This document shows, piece by piece, positions 50,839-57,632 of a stretch of 57,632 bases of DNA. The stretch spans positions 1 through 57,632 of the forward strand of contig CAIXIJ010000139.1 of assembly GCA_903919455.1 (NCBI GenBank), written 5' to 3'. The position numbers and the translations under genes are program-made. The number at the start of each line of letters is the position of its first letter. Within the stretch, counting starts at the first letter, position 1. The notes beneath the pieces were generated by a model, which worked only from the letters and a program-made list of their open reading frames with translations, ran no database searches and was not told the origin of the DNA. The stretch comes from an uncultured Acidimicrobiaceae bacterium (GTDB lineage: Bacteria; Actinomycetota; Acidimicrobiia; Acidimicrobiales; Ilumatobacteraceae).

Positions 50839-51606
50839 GTGACGTACACGCACCTCATCGTCGAGACCGACGGCCCGTTCACCACCATCACCCTCAATCG
50901 TCCCGAGAAGCGCAACGCCCTCGCACTCGACGTGATGCTGGAACTCACCCAGGCCTTCCGCGATGTGGGCGCCAGCAACGCGACCGGCGTGATCCTCGCG
51001 GCCAACGGTCCGGTGTTCTCCGCCGGCCACAACTTCGGCGACATGGCAGGCGCCACGTTCGAACAGGCCAAACATCTCTTCGACGTGTGCACCGAGATGA
51101 TGGACACCGTGCAATCGATCCCCCAGGTGGTCATCGCCCGCGTGCATGCGCTCGCCACCGCGGCGGGCTGCCAGCTGGTGGCCACCTGCGACCTGGCGGT
51201 GGCCGCCAACAGCGCCGGCTTCGCCATCCCCGGCGGCAAGGGCGGCCTGTTCTGCCACACCCCACTCGTTGCCGTGGCCCGCAACGTGGGCCGCAAGCGC
51301 GCCATGGAGATGGCCCTCACCGGCGATGCCATCGACGCCGCCACGGCTCAGGAATGGGGCCTCATCAACCGCGCCGTGCCCGACGAGGAACTGCACACCG
51401 CCACCCACGACCTGCTGGCCCGGGCCACCCGCGGCAGCGCCACCAGCAAGGGGCTCGGCAAGCGCGGCTTCTACGCGCAGGCGGGATTAGACCAGACCCA
51501 GGCGTACGAGTTCGCCGTGCACACCATGGCCAGTGCCGCCGTCACCCCCGACGCCCAGGAGGGCATCGCTGCATTCCTCGAGAAGCGACGGCCGAACTTC
51601 GGGTGA
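50839..51606 (+). CDS. Enoyl-CoA hydratase-related protein (ECHDC3-like)
   Basis: 255 residues from GTG 50839 (GTG 50806, overlapping the CDF stop, is possible). Crotonase loops: ITLNRPEKRNALALDVML, FSAGHNFGDMAG (oxyanion hole), ATAAGCQLVATCDLAVA. Where hydratases have catalytic Glu pairs it reads PGGKGGLFCHTP, so classical hydration chemistry is doubtful, as in the ECHDC3 branch. Followed by a terminator-like hairpin at 51611. Confidence 0.85.
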   Translation: MTYTHLIVETDGPFTTITLNRPEKRNALALDVMLELTQAFRDVGASNATGVILAANGPVFSAGHNFGDMAGATFEQAKHLFDVCTEMMDTVQSIPQVVIARVHALATAAGCQLVATCDLAVAANSAGFAIPGGKGGLFCHTPLVAVARNVGRKRAMEMALTGDAIDAATAQEWGLINRAVPDEELHTATHDLLARATRGSATSKGLGKRGFYAQAGLDQTQAYEFAVHTMASAAVTPDAQEGIAAFLEKRRPNFG

Positions 51607-51610
51607 ACCT

Positions 51611-51642
51611 TGCGACCCATCCGTGTCGGGTGGGTTGTCGCA
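51611..51642. terminator. Nested hairpin between enoyl-CoA hydratase and copper module
   Basis: TGCGAC (51611-51616) pairs with GTCGCA (51637-51642); inside, CCATCC pairs with GGGTGG (one wobble) around GTGTC, with a GTT bulge. Begins 5 bp after the hydratase stop. Confidence 0.6.
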
Positions 51643-51745
51643 GTGCTCCCCGCGCCTGCAACATGTGAGATAGAGAAGCGTTGCATGTCGTCCGCCGGGA
51701 ACTCTGCGAGCCTCGGGCACGACCTGATCACGGACGAGGAAAGGT

Positions 51746-51958
51746 ATGCCGACGATGAGTGAGATCCAGTTCCACGTGCCGGGCATGAGCTGCGGTCACT
51801 GCGAAACCGCCGTGAAGAGCGAAGTGGGCAAGGTGGCGGGCGTCGCAGGCGTGGCCGTCGACCTGGAGACCAAGATCGTCACCGTCACCGGCGAAGCCTT
51901 CGAGCGCGATGCCATCGTGGCCGCCATCGACGAAGCCGGTTACGAAGTCGTCGTCTGA
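51746..51958 (+). CDS. copZ: CopZ-like heavy-metal-associated metallochaperone
   Basis: 70 residues, a single HMA domain with FHVPGMSCGHCETAVKSEVG (MxCxxC copper site). A GAGGAAAGG ribosome site favours ATG 51746; ATG 51755 is possible. It should carry Cu(I) to the ATPase encoded two genes downstream. One base separates its stop from the next start. Confidence 0.87.
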   Translation: MPTMSEIQFHVPGMSCGHCETAVKSEVGKVAGVAGVAVDLETKIVTVTGEAFERDAIVAAIDEAGYEVVV

Positions 51959-51959
51959 C

Positions 51960-52751
51960 ATGTCGGTGTGGGCGCGGCTCGGCGCATTTGTGGTGGTGCT
52001 GTTGGGCACCTTCGGCACGGCCTACGCCATGGGCGAACGCATGCCTGGCCACACCCACTCCGGCCACAGCCACTCGCATGTCGCTCCGCTGGTGCCACCT
52101 GCATTCGAATCGGGCAACTACCGCCTCCTCACCGACAGCGTGGTGGGGGCCAAGGGCGAGCCGCGGGTCGTTTCGTTCCATCTGCAGACGATCGATATGG
52201 AGGAGCGCGTCACCGAGTTCCAGATGGTCCACGAGGCACTGCTTCACGCAGTGATGATTCGGCCCGACCTGAGCGGTTACGAGCACTTCCACCCCACCAT
52301 CTCAGATCGTGGTTCGTGGGAGGTCACCCTCGACGAACCCGGCCAGTGGCACCTGATCTTCGACAGCACACCGAAGGGCGAGAGTGCGCCCATCGTGCTC
52401 AGCGCAAACCTCGACGACGAAGTCTCGGTCGAGCCGGTACCGCTGCCCGCCCCCGACGACGACGTGGTGGTGGATGGGCTGCACCTCATTCGCAGTGGCC
52501 TGAACTTCAACGTCTACAACGAGGACGGCACGCCAGCCACGGGCCTCGAGCCATACCTAGGCCAACCCGCCCACCTCGTGGCCATCCGCCAGGGCGATCT
52601 GTCGTACGTGCACCTGCATGCAATGAGCGAGATGGACGGCATGTTCATGTTCGGCGACACGTTGCCGCAACCCGGCACGTACCGGCTATTCCTGCAGTTC
52701 GGCCACAACGGCACGTTGCTCACCATCCCGTTCACCGTGGCGCAGCCATGA
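51960..52751 (+). CDS. Copper-module extracytoplasmic protein of unknown function
   Basis: 263 residues, first helix SVWARLGAFVVVLLGTFGTAYA as signal/anchor. A His-rich stretch PGHTHSGHSHSH follows. The body has two similar beta-rich halves, with HEALLHAVMIRPDLSGYEHFHP and HLHAMSEMDGMFMFG, both rich in His/Met. The layout suggests Cu binding outside the membrane. It lies between copZ and copA with 1 bp and 4 bp (ATGA) joints, so it belongs to the same response. I do not recognise a named family. Confidence 0.68.
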   Translation: MSVWARLGAFVVVLLGTFGTAYAMGERMPGHTHSGHSHSHVAPLVPPAFESGNYRLLTDSVVGAKGEPRVVSFHLQTIDMEERVTEFQMVHEALLHAVMIRPDLSGYEHFHPTISDRGSWEVTLDEPGQWHLIFDSTPKGESAPIVLSANLDDEVSVEPVPLPAPDDDVVVDGLHLIRSGLNFNVYNEDGTPATGLEPYLGQPAHLVAIRQGDLSYVHLHAMSEMDGMFMFGDTLPQPGTYRLFLQFGHNGTLLTIPFTVAQP

Positions 52752-54976
52752 GCCTCGACGCCAACACACCCGTCATCGCCATCCCGCCGGGGCTGGATCA
52801 ACTCGACCTCGAACTCACGGGCATGACCTGCGCGTCGTGCGCAGGTCGCATCGAGAAGAAACTCAACCGACTCGCCGGCGTGACCGCCTCCGTGAACTAC
52901 GCCACCGAGAAGGCGAGCGTGTCGTTCGATGCCGCCAAGGTGAGCACCGACCAACTGGTCGCAGCCGTGGAGAGCATCGGGTACGGCGCCATCGTGCCGA
53001 CCGATGAACCCAGCGACGAACCCGACCCCAACGAGGTCCGTCTGGCCGACCTGCGCCGCCGACTGGTGCTCGCCACGGTGCTGGGCGTGCCCGTACTGCT
53101 CCTCAGCATGGTGCCGGCGTTCCAGTTCCGCGGATGGCAGTGGGTGTGCCTTGTCTTGGCCACACCGGTCGCTGCGTGGTCGGCCCTCCCCTTTCACCGG
53201 GCGGCATGGAAGAACCTCCGCCAGGCCGAAGCGAGCATGGACACGTTGGTGTCGGTGGGCGTCATCGCGGCCTACGGCTGGAGCCTCTACGCGTTGCTCA
53301 CCACCTCCGCTGGCGACCTGGGCATGAAGATGCCAATGTCGCTCAGCCCGGCACGCGGCGAGAACCATCACCTCTACTTCGAGGTGGCCAGCACCACCGT
53401 CGCCCTCATCCTCGCCGGCCGTTACTTCGAGGTGAAGGCCAAGCGTCGCGCCGGTGGTGCACTGAAGGCTCTGCTCGCCCTCGGGGCCGACACCGCCAAC
53501 GTGCTGCAGGCCGACGGCACCGAACTCATCCGACCCGCGAGCGTGCTCAAGGTCGGTGACCGCTTCGTCGTGCGCCCCGGCGACCGCATCGCCACCGACG
53601 GCGAAGTGGAAGAGGGCACATCGGCAGTCGACATGAGCCTGGTCACGGGCGAGAGCGTGCCGGTGGACGTGGCCCCCGGCAGCGGCGTCACTGGCGCCAC
53701 CATCAACACCAATGGGCGCCTCGTGGTGCGTGCCACCCGCGTGGGTAAGGACACCGCCCTCGCTCAGATGGCCCGGTTGGTGGAGGCCGCTCAGAGCGGC
53801 AAGGCACCCGTGCAGCGTCTCGCCGACCAGATCGCCGGCGTGTTCGTGCCCATCGTCATCGTGCTCGCCGCCGCCACGTTGGGCTTCTGGTTCTCTCGCT
53901 CGGGCAGCTTCACCGAAGCCATCGGCCCGGCCGTGGCCGTGCTCATCATCGCCTGCCCCTGCGCACTCGGCCTCGCCACCCCCACGGCGCTGCTGGTGGG
54001 CACCGGCCGCGGCGCACAACTCGGCATTCTCATCAAGGGTCCCGAGGTGTTGGAGAGCACCCGCCAGGTCGACACCGTCGTGCTCGACAAGACGGGCACC
54101 GTCACCACCGGCCAGATGGAAGTGGTGGGTGTCACCCCGGTGGGCGATGCCGATGCCAACGAAACCCTTCGCCTCGCCGCAGCCGTGGAACGCGCGAGCG
54201 AACACCCCATCGCCAAAGCCGTGGTGCGCGCCGCCGACGCCGCAGCACTCCCTGCCACACCCGTCAACGACTTCACCTCCCAGATGGGCGTGGGTGCCAC
54301 CGGCACCGTCGAAGGCCACACCGTGTGGGTGGGTCGCGCCGAGGCTGCCGACGTGCCCGTGCACAGCGAAGGCCGCACCGTCATCTCGGTGAAGGTGAAC
54401 GGCGCTCTGGTCGGCACCATCGCCATCGCCGACACCGTGAAGCCCACCAGCGCAGAAGCCATCGCCCGGTTCCGGCGACTCGGGCTGCGGCCCGTGTTGC
54501 TCACCGGCGACAACCGCGCCACCGCTGAAGCCGTCGCCGACCAGGTGGGCATCGAATCCAGCGATGTCATCGCAGGCGTGCTACCCGATCAGAAGGTGGC
54601 CGAGATTCAACGCCTCCAGGCCGAAGGCCGCGTGGTGGCAATGGTGGGCGATGGCGTGAACGATGCTGCCGCCCTGGCGCAGGCCGACCTCGGCATTGCG
54701 ATGGGCACCGGCACCGATGTGGCCATCGAAGCCAGTGAGCTCACGCTGGTGCGCGCCGACCTGAACGCCGCAGCCGATGCCATTCGCCTCAGCAGGCACA
54801 CGCTCCGCATCATCAAGGGCAACCTGTTCTGGGCCTTCGCCTACAACGTGGCTGCAATCCCGTTGGCGATGTCGTGGCGCCTCTCACCCGTGGTGGCCGG
54901 TGCCGCCATGGCCTTCAGCAGTGTGTTCGTGGTGAGCAACAGCCTGCGGCTGCGCCACTTCAAACCCGGCCACTGA
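52748..54976 (+). CDS. copA: Copper-transporting P1B-type ATPase
   Basis: 742 residues, exporting Cu(I) from the cytosol. One N-terminal HMA domain (GMTCASCAGR, Cys28/Cys31), then helices with the metal-site Cys403-Pro-Cys405 (ACPCALGLATPTALLVG). Phosphorylated Asp447 in LDKTGTVTTG; HP motif SEHPIAKA; MVGDGVNDAAALAQADLGIA near the end. The last helices carry YNVAAIPLA and MAFSSVFVVSNSLRL, as in Cu(I) P1B-1 pumps. Translationally coupled to the preceding gene. Confidence 0.94.
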   Translation: MSLDANTPVIAIPPGLDQLDLELTGMTCASCAGRIEKKLNRLAGVTASVNYATEKASVSFDAAKVSTDQLVAAVESIGYGAIVPTDEPSDEPDPNEVRLADLRRRLVLATVLGVPVLLLSMVPAFQFRGWQWVCLVLATPVAAWSALPFHRAAWKNLRQAEASMDTLVSVGVIAAYGWSLYALLTTSAGDLGMKMPMSLSPARGENHHLYFEVASTTVALILAGRYFEVKAKRRAGGALKALLALGADTANVLQADGTELIRPASVLKVGDRFVVRPGDRIATDGEVEEGTSAVDMSLVTGESVPVDVAPGSGVTGATINTNGRLVVRATRVGKDTALAQMARLVEAAQSGKAPVQRLADQIAGVFVPIVIVLAAATLGFWFSRSGSFTEAIGPAVAVLIIACPCALGLATPTALLVGTGRGAQLGILIKGPEVLESTRQVDTVVLDKTGTVTTGQMEVVGVTPVGDADANETLRLAAAVERASEHPIAKAVVRAADAAALPATPVNDFTSQMGVGATGTVEGHTVWVGRAEAADVPVHSEGRTVISVKVNGALVGTIAIADTVKPTSAEAIARFRRLGLRPVLLTGDNRATAEAVADQVGIESSDVIAGVLPDQKVAEIQRLQAEGRVVAMVGDGVNDAAALAQADLGIAMGTGTDVAIEASELTLVRADLNAAADAIRLSRHTLRIIKGNLFWAFAYNVAAIPLAMSWRLSPVVAGAAMAFSSVFVVSNSLRLRHFKPGH

Positions 54977-54984
54977 CACCCACC

Positions 54985-55746
54985 TCACGCTGCCGCCAGC
55001 ACACGGGCGGTCTGACGCAGTCGCGACACCAACGCATTGCGGTGGTTACTGACGGAACGCACGCTCACGCGCATCGCTGCGGCCACCTCGGTAGGTGACC
55101 GACTGTCGAGCAGCAACGACAGAAGTTGCAGGTCCCGTTCACTGAGCACGGAACTGCGCGCCGCCATCACCAACTCGGCGAGTTCCACACCGGAGTCGCG
55201 GGGCTGATCATCCGGGTGCACGGCAAAGTGATCGAGATCGAACGCGTCGCTCGGCACCAACTCGTGCACCGAAGCGCGACGACGCTGTCGAAGGAAGGCG
55301 TGGTACTCCGCATCGCGCAGCAGTTGGGCCGCAAGGTGACCCGGTCGGCGTTCCACCGGATAGGTGCGGATGACGAACCAAGCGGCACCGATGAGCTCCT
55401 CCACTGGGTCGGTGCTGTCGGAACGCCGCGCCCACCGACGGGCGATCGCGGCCAGCCCGGGCAGCATGCGCTGCAACACTGCCCGCGCAGCAAGGTCGTC
55501 GAGGCGCGCGATCAGCAGCAATCGGTACAGCACATCGTTGCCCGCTTCACTCGGTTCGCCGGCTTCCCCACCAGCCGCACGAAAGCCGGTGGCCAGCACC
55601 ACGTCGTCGAGCGAGCGAACCGGCACGCCCAGCTCCCAACGCACTGCCTGGCGAACCAGCGCCCGTCGAGTGGAGAGCACCTGCCACTCACGGCTGAGGC
55701 GGGCGAGTGCGGATGCGGACGACGGAGCAAGCAAGGAAGTAGTCAT
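54985..55746 (-). CDS. HTH regulator (sigma-70 region 4 / LuxR-like)
   Basis: 253 residues. Only the C terminus is recognisable: LSERDLQLLSLLLDSRSPTE, VAAAMRVSVRSVSNHRNALV, a sigma-70 region-4 or LuxR-type HTH with a final basic helix. The middle (LAAIARRWARRSDSTDPVEELIGAAWFVI and the RRPGHLAAQLLRDAEYHAFLRQ segment) has the length and charge of sigma region 2, so a divergent ECF-like sigma factor is possible. A longer frame upstream overlaps the FHA-FtsK gene and is a shadow. It diverges from that gene. Confidence 0.65.
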   Translation of the reverse strand: MTTSLLAPSSASALARLSREWQVLSTRRALVRQAVRWELGVPVRSLDDVVLATGFRAAGGEAGEPSEAGNDVLYRLLLIARLDDLAARAVLQRMLPGLAAIARRWARRSDSTDPVEELIGAAWFVIRTYPVERRPGHLAAQLLRDAEYHAFLRQRRRASVHELVPSDAFDLDHFAVHPDDQPRDSGVELAELVMAARSSVLSERDLQLLSLLLDSRSPTEVAAAMRVSVRSVSNHRNALVSRLRQTARVLAAA

Positions 55747-55860
55747 GGCTGCAGCGTCCGCGCGGCCGCTCTCCGGAGCGTTCACTCCCCGCCTCACCGT
55801 GCCGCTCACCTGCAGCTTTTCTCTGCAGAAGCGCCGATGCCGTCGTACCCAGTGAGATCG

Positions 55861-57632
55861 ATGGACACTTCGACGCACTGGCGATGCACGTGGCGCACCG
55901 GGCCCGACACCGGCGCAACCACCACACTCACCATTGGGCGCCACGTCGTTGGCCGAGCACCCCGAGCCGCCGTGAGGTGCGACGACACCGCACTGGAACC
56001 CCACCATCTGTTGCTGGAGGTTCACGACGACGGCCGCCTCACGGCCACCCAACTCGCGGGTCGTGTTCCGGTACGCAGCGGTGACGGAGCCGTGGTGGAT
56101 GGCAAAAGCCCGATCGCGTCGGACACCGCGCTGGAGATCGGGTCGAGCACGCTGTGGTGCACACGTTCGGCTGCCGTCGAGGCAACCACCAACGTTCGAG
56201 CCGACGGCGCCGTCACCCGCCGACCACGCGCGGTACCCACGTGGCAGCCTGCCGACCTCGCCGCACCGAGCGAGCCCGATCTGCATCGCCAACCGCCCGG
56301 CGGCTTGGTACCTGCGCTGCTCGGCCTCGTGGGTGCCGGCGTGATGGCCGCCGTGCTGCACCAGATGATGTTCGTGGTGTTCGGCGCGATGGGCGCGTTC
56401 ATGGCCGTGGCCAGTTGGGCGACACAACACGCTGCCGACCATCGGCGCCGGGCAGCGGCGCGCTCGGACTACGCCAACGCCGTGGCTGCTCACACCACCG
56501 CATTGCAGGCCGACCGAGCCGCTTTCGCAATTGCCCACCTCTCGGCCACACCCACCACGGCCGCGGCACGACAGTCTGCCGACGAGCGAACCGGGCTGTG
56601 GGAGCGTCGGTCGGCGCAGGCCGACGCGTGGTGGGTGAGCATCGGCATCGGCCCGGTTGCGTGGCGTAGCGGCACCGAGCTCTCGGCGCATCTGCCCGAC
56701 ATGCCAGTGCCGGCCGTGCTGGGACCGGACCAACGCGTGGTCGTAGCAGGCACCGGCGCCGACGCTGTCGCCCGCGCCTGGTTGGTGCAGCTTGCCACGA
56801 CGTGCGGCCCGGCCGACCTACGCATCGTGGTGGCAACCGCACACCCCGAGCGGTGGCAGTGCTTTCGCGGCCTGCCGCACCTTGCGGCACCTGATGGCAC
56901 TGAGGCCGTTGTGTCGCACGATGACCTGCCACTGGTGTTCGAGCAGTTCGGCGACCACGGCCACCACATCGTCCTGGTCACCGACGACGCCGACGCGCTG
57001 GCCACGCGCACCAGTTCGGTGCGCCGGGTGCTGACACGCCACCAACCGGCACTCCTGGCCGTGCTGCCGGACGACCGCGAGGTGCCAGCGGTGTGTGGCG
57101 CATCGCTCACGTTGCAGCGAGGGCCGATGGCGCGCTGGGTGGAAGACACGGCCACCACCCTGCTGCCGGTGCAGGTGCGCGTTGCGGGCATGAGTGCGGC
57201 GTCCACGTGCTCCGTGGTTGCTGCGCTCGCACCGCTGCAGGACCCGGAAGACACCCTCGCCACCGGGCGCATGCCGAACGATGTGCGTTGGGCAGAGATC
57301 ATGGGACCGATCGATGCCGATGCGATCGCGGCTGCCTGGACCCTCGACGCACACCGCTCTGCGCCGCGCGCACCCATCGGTATGGCTGCCGACGGCGTGG
57401 TCGACATCGACCTCGTGCGTGACGGCCCTCATGGGCTGCTGGCTGGCACCACCGGGGCAGGCAAGAGCGAACTCCTCCGCACTCTCGTGGCCGGTCTCGC
57501 TGTTCGGAACAGTCCGGCGCAACTGCAGTTCGTGCTCATCGATTACAAGGGTGGCGCCACGTTCGATGCACTCATCGGGTTACCGCACGTAACGGGAGTG
57601 ATCACCGACCTCGATGCCCATCTCGCCGATCG
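55861..57632 (+). CDS. FHA-FtsK/SpoIIIE ATPase of a type VII-like secretion system (partial)
   Basis: At least 590 residues, open at the window end. An N-terminal FHA-like domain (about 1-95: TLTIGRHVVGRA, LEPHHLLLEV) is followed by two adjacent helices (about 149-190, LVPALLGLVGAGVMAAVLHQ and the MFVVFGAMGAFMAV segment). A cytoplasmic domain then has GLLAGTTGAGKSELLRTLV with Walker A GTTGAGKS at 529-536 and LIDYKGGATFDAL, the EssC/EccC ATPase pattern. FHA plus two helices plus FtsK resembles EssC of firmicutes more than mycobacterial EccC. ATG 55861 or GTG 55852 as start. Confidence 0.82.
   Translation, partial: MDTSTHWRCTWRTGPDTGATTTLTIGRHVVGRAPRAAVRCDDTALEPHHLLLEVHDDGRLTATQLAGRVPVRSGDGAVVDGKSPIASDTALEIGSSTLWCTRSAAVEATTNVRADGAVTRRPRAVPTWQPADLAAPSEPDLHRQPPGGLVPALLGLVGAGVMAAVLHQMMFVVFGAMGAFMAVASWATQHAADHRRRAAARSDYANAVAAHTTALQADRAAFAIAHLSATPTTAAARQSADERTGLWERRSAQADAWWVSIGIGPVAWRSGTELSAHLPDMPVPAVLGPDQRVVVAGTGADAVARAWLVQLATTCGPADLRIVVATAHPERWQCFRGLPHLAAPDGTEAVVSHDDLPLVFEQFGDHGHHIVLVTDDADALATRTSSVRRVLTRHQPALLAVLPDDREVPAVCGASLTLQRGPMARWVEDTATTLLPVQVRVAGMSAASTCSVVAALAPLQDPEDTLATGRMPNDVRWAEIMGPIDADAIAAAWTLDAHRSAPRAPIGMAADGVVDIDLVRDGPHGLLAGTTGAGKSELLRTLVAGLAVRNSPAQLQFVLIDYKGGATFDALIGLPHVTGVITDLDAHLAD

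Noticed and set aside
55747-56733. N-terminal extension of the HTH regulator on the minus strand
   Set aside because: Overlaps the FHA-FtsK gene, whose plus-strand frame has a full domain order; the extension is low-complexity.

Overview
The window is a G+C-rich (about two thirds by eye), gene-dense bacterial chromosome segment. Third codon positions are almost all G or C. GTG starts, 1-4 bp stop/start overlaps and start codons preceded by only a TAnnnT hexamer are all frequent. Gene content points to an actinobacterium: a DosR/DevR-like response regulator, WXG100 and FtsK/EssC-type secretion parts, type I pantothenate kinase, the DUF6325/SHOCT pair, CaiB-type CoA transferase and kynureninase. 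It looks more like an environmental Acidimicrobiia-type genome (e.g. Ilumatobacter-like) than Streptomyces or Mycobacterium. That placement is an inference, because no ribosomal gene is present.

Layout. 0-13 kb: acyltransferase-SGNH fusion and divergent SGNH hydrolase, MDR reductase, adenosine deaminase with a membrane protein, DUF6325 + SHOCT, cytochrome P450, anchored HExxH protein, amidase. 12-22 kb: PAS histidine kinase facing a DosR-like regulator, SEC-C methionine aminopeptidase, enoyl-CoA hydratase, MATE exporter, orphan adenine methylase, CoaA plus lipoprotein, a three-gene operon (thiamine-binding-like, HTH, HAD), WXG100, NUDIX. 22-36 kb: M20 amidohydrolase, GH38 alpha-mannosidase, MmcQ/YjbR, CoA transferase, kynureninase, HMG-CoA lyase + acetoacetyl-CoA synthetase, SDR, DUF2207 protein, FAD oxidoreductase. 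36-47 kb: modABC with a PadR regulator; a ring-cleavage-type operon (extradiol-dioxygenase fold protein, atypical SDR, FAD hydroxylase, TetR); beta-propeller-like membrane protein; thiolase. 47.3-49.4 kb: an atypical patch with hairpins, two secreted proteins of different codon use, a probable transposase remnant, palindromes and tRNA-Lys(UUU). 49.4-57.6 kb: SnoaL-like protein, CDF transporter, enoyl-CoA hydratase, copper module (CopZ-like, unknown copper-type protein, CopA), a sigma/LuxR-type HTH regulator, and an FHA-FtsK ATPase cut off by the window end.

How the genes fit together. HMG-CoA lyase makes acetoacetate and the adjacent synthetase activates it. Two enoyl-CoA hydratases, a CoA transferase and a thiolase suggest an acyl-CoA/aromatic-degrading heterotroph. 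ModABC supplies molybdate. CopZ/CopA with the CDF protein handle metals. The WXG100 protein and the FHA-FtsK ATPase imply a type VII-like secretion system scattered over the chromosome.

Strongest non-coding signals: (i) at least 18 genes carry TAnnnT 6-9 nt before the start codon, predicting leaderless mRNAs; (ii) a palindromic operator overlapping the modA promoter; (iii) two copies of a ~45 bp dispersed hairpin repeat; (iv) a 13-bp inverted repeat joined to a 19-bp tandem repeat just before the kynureninase promoter; (v) the palindrome cluster beside tRNA-Lys.
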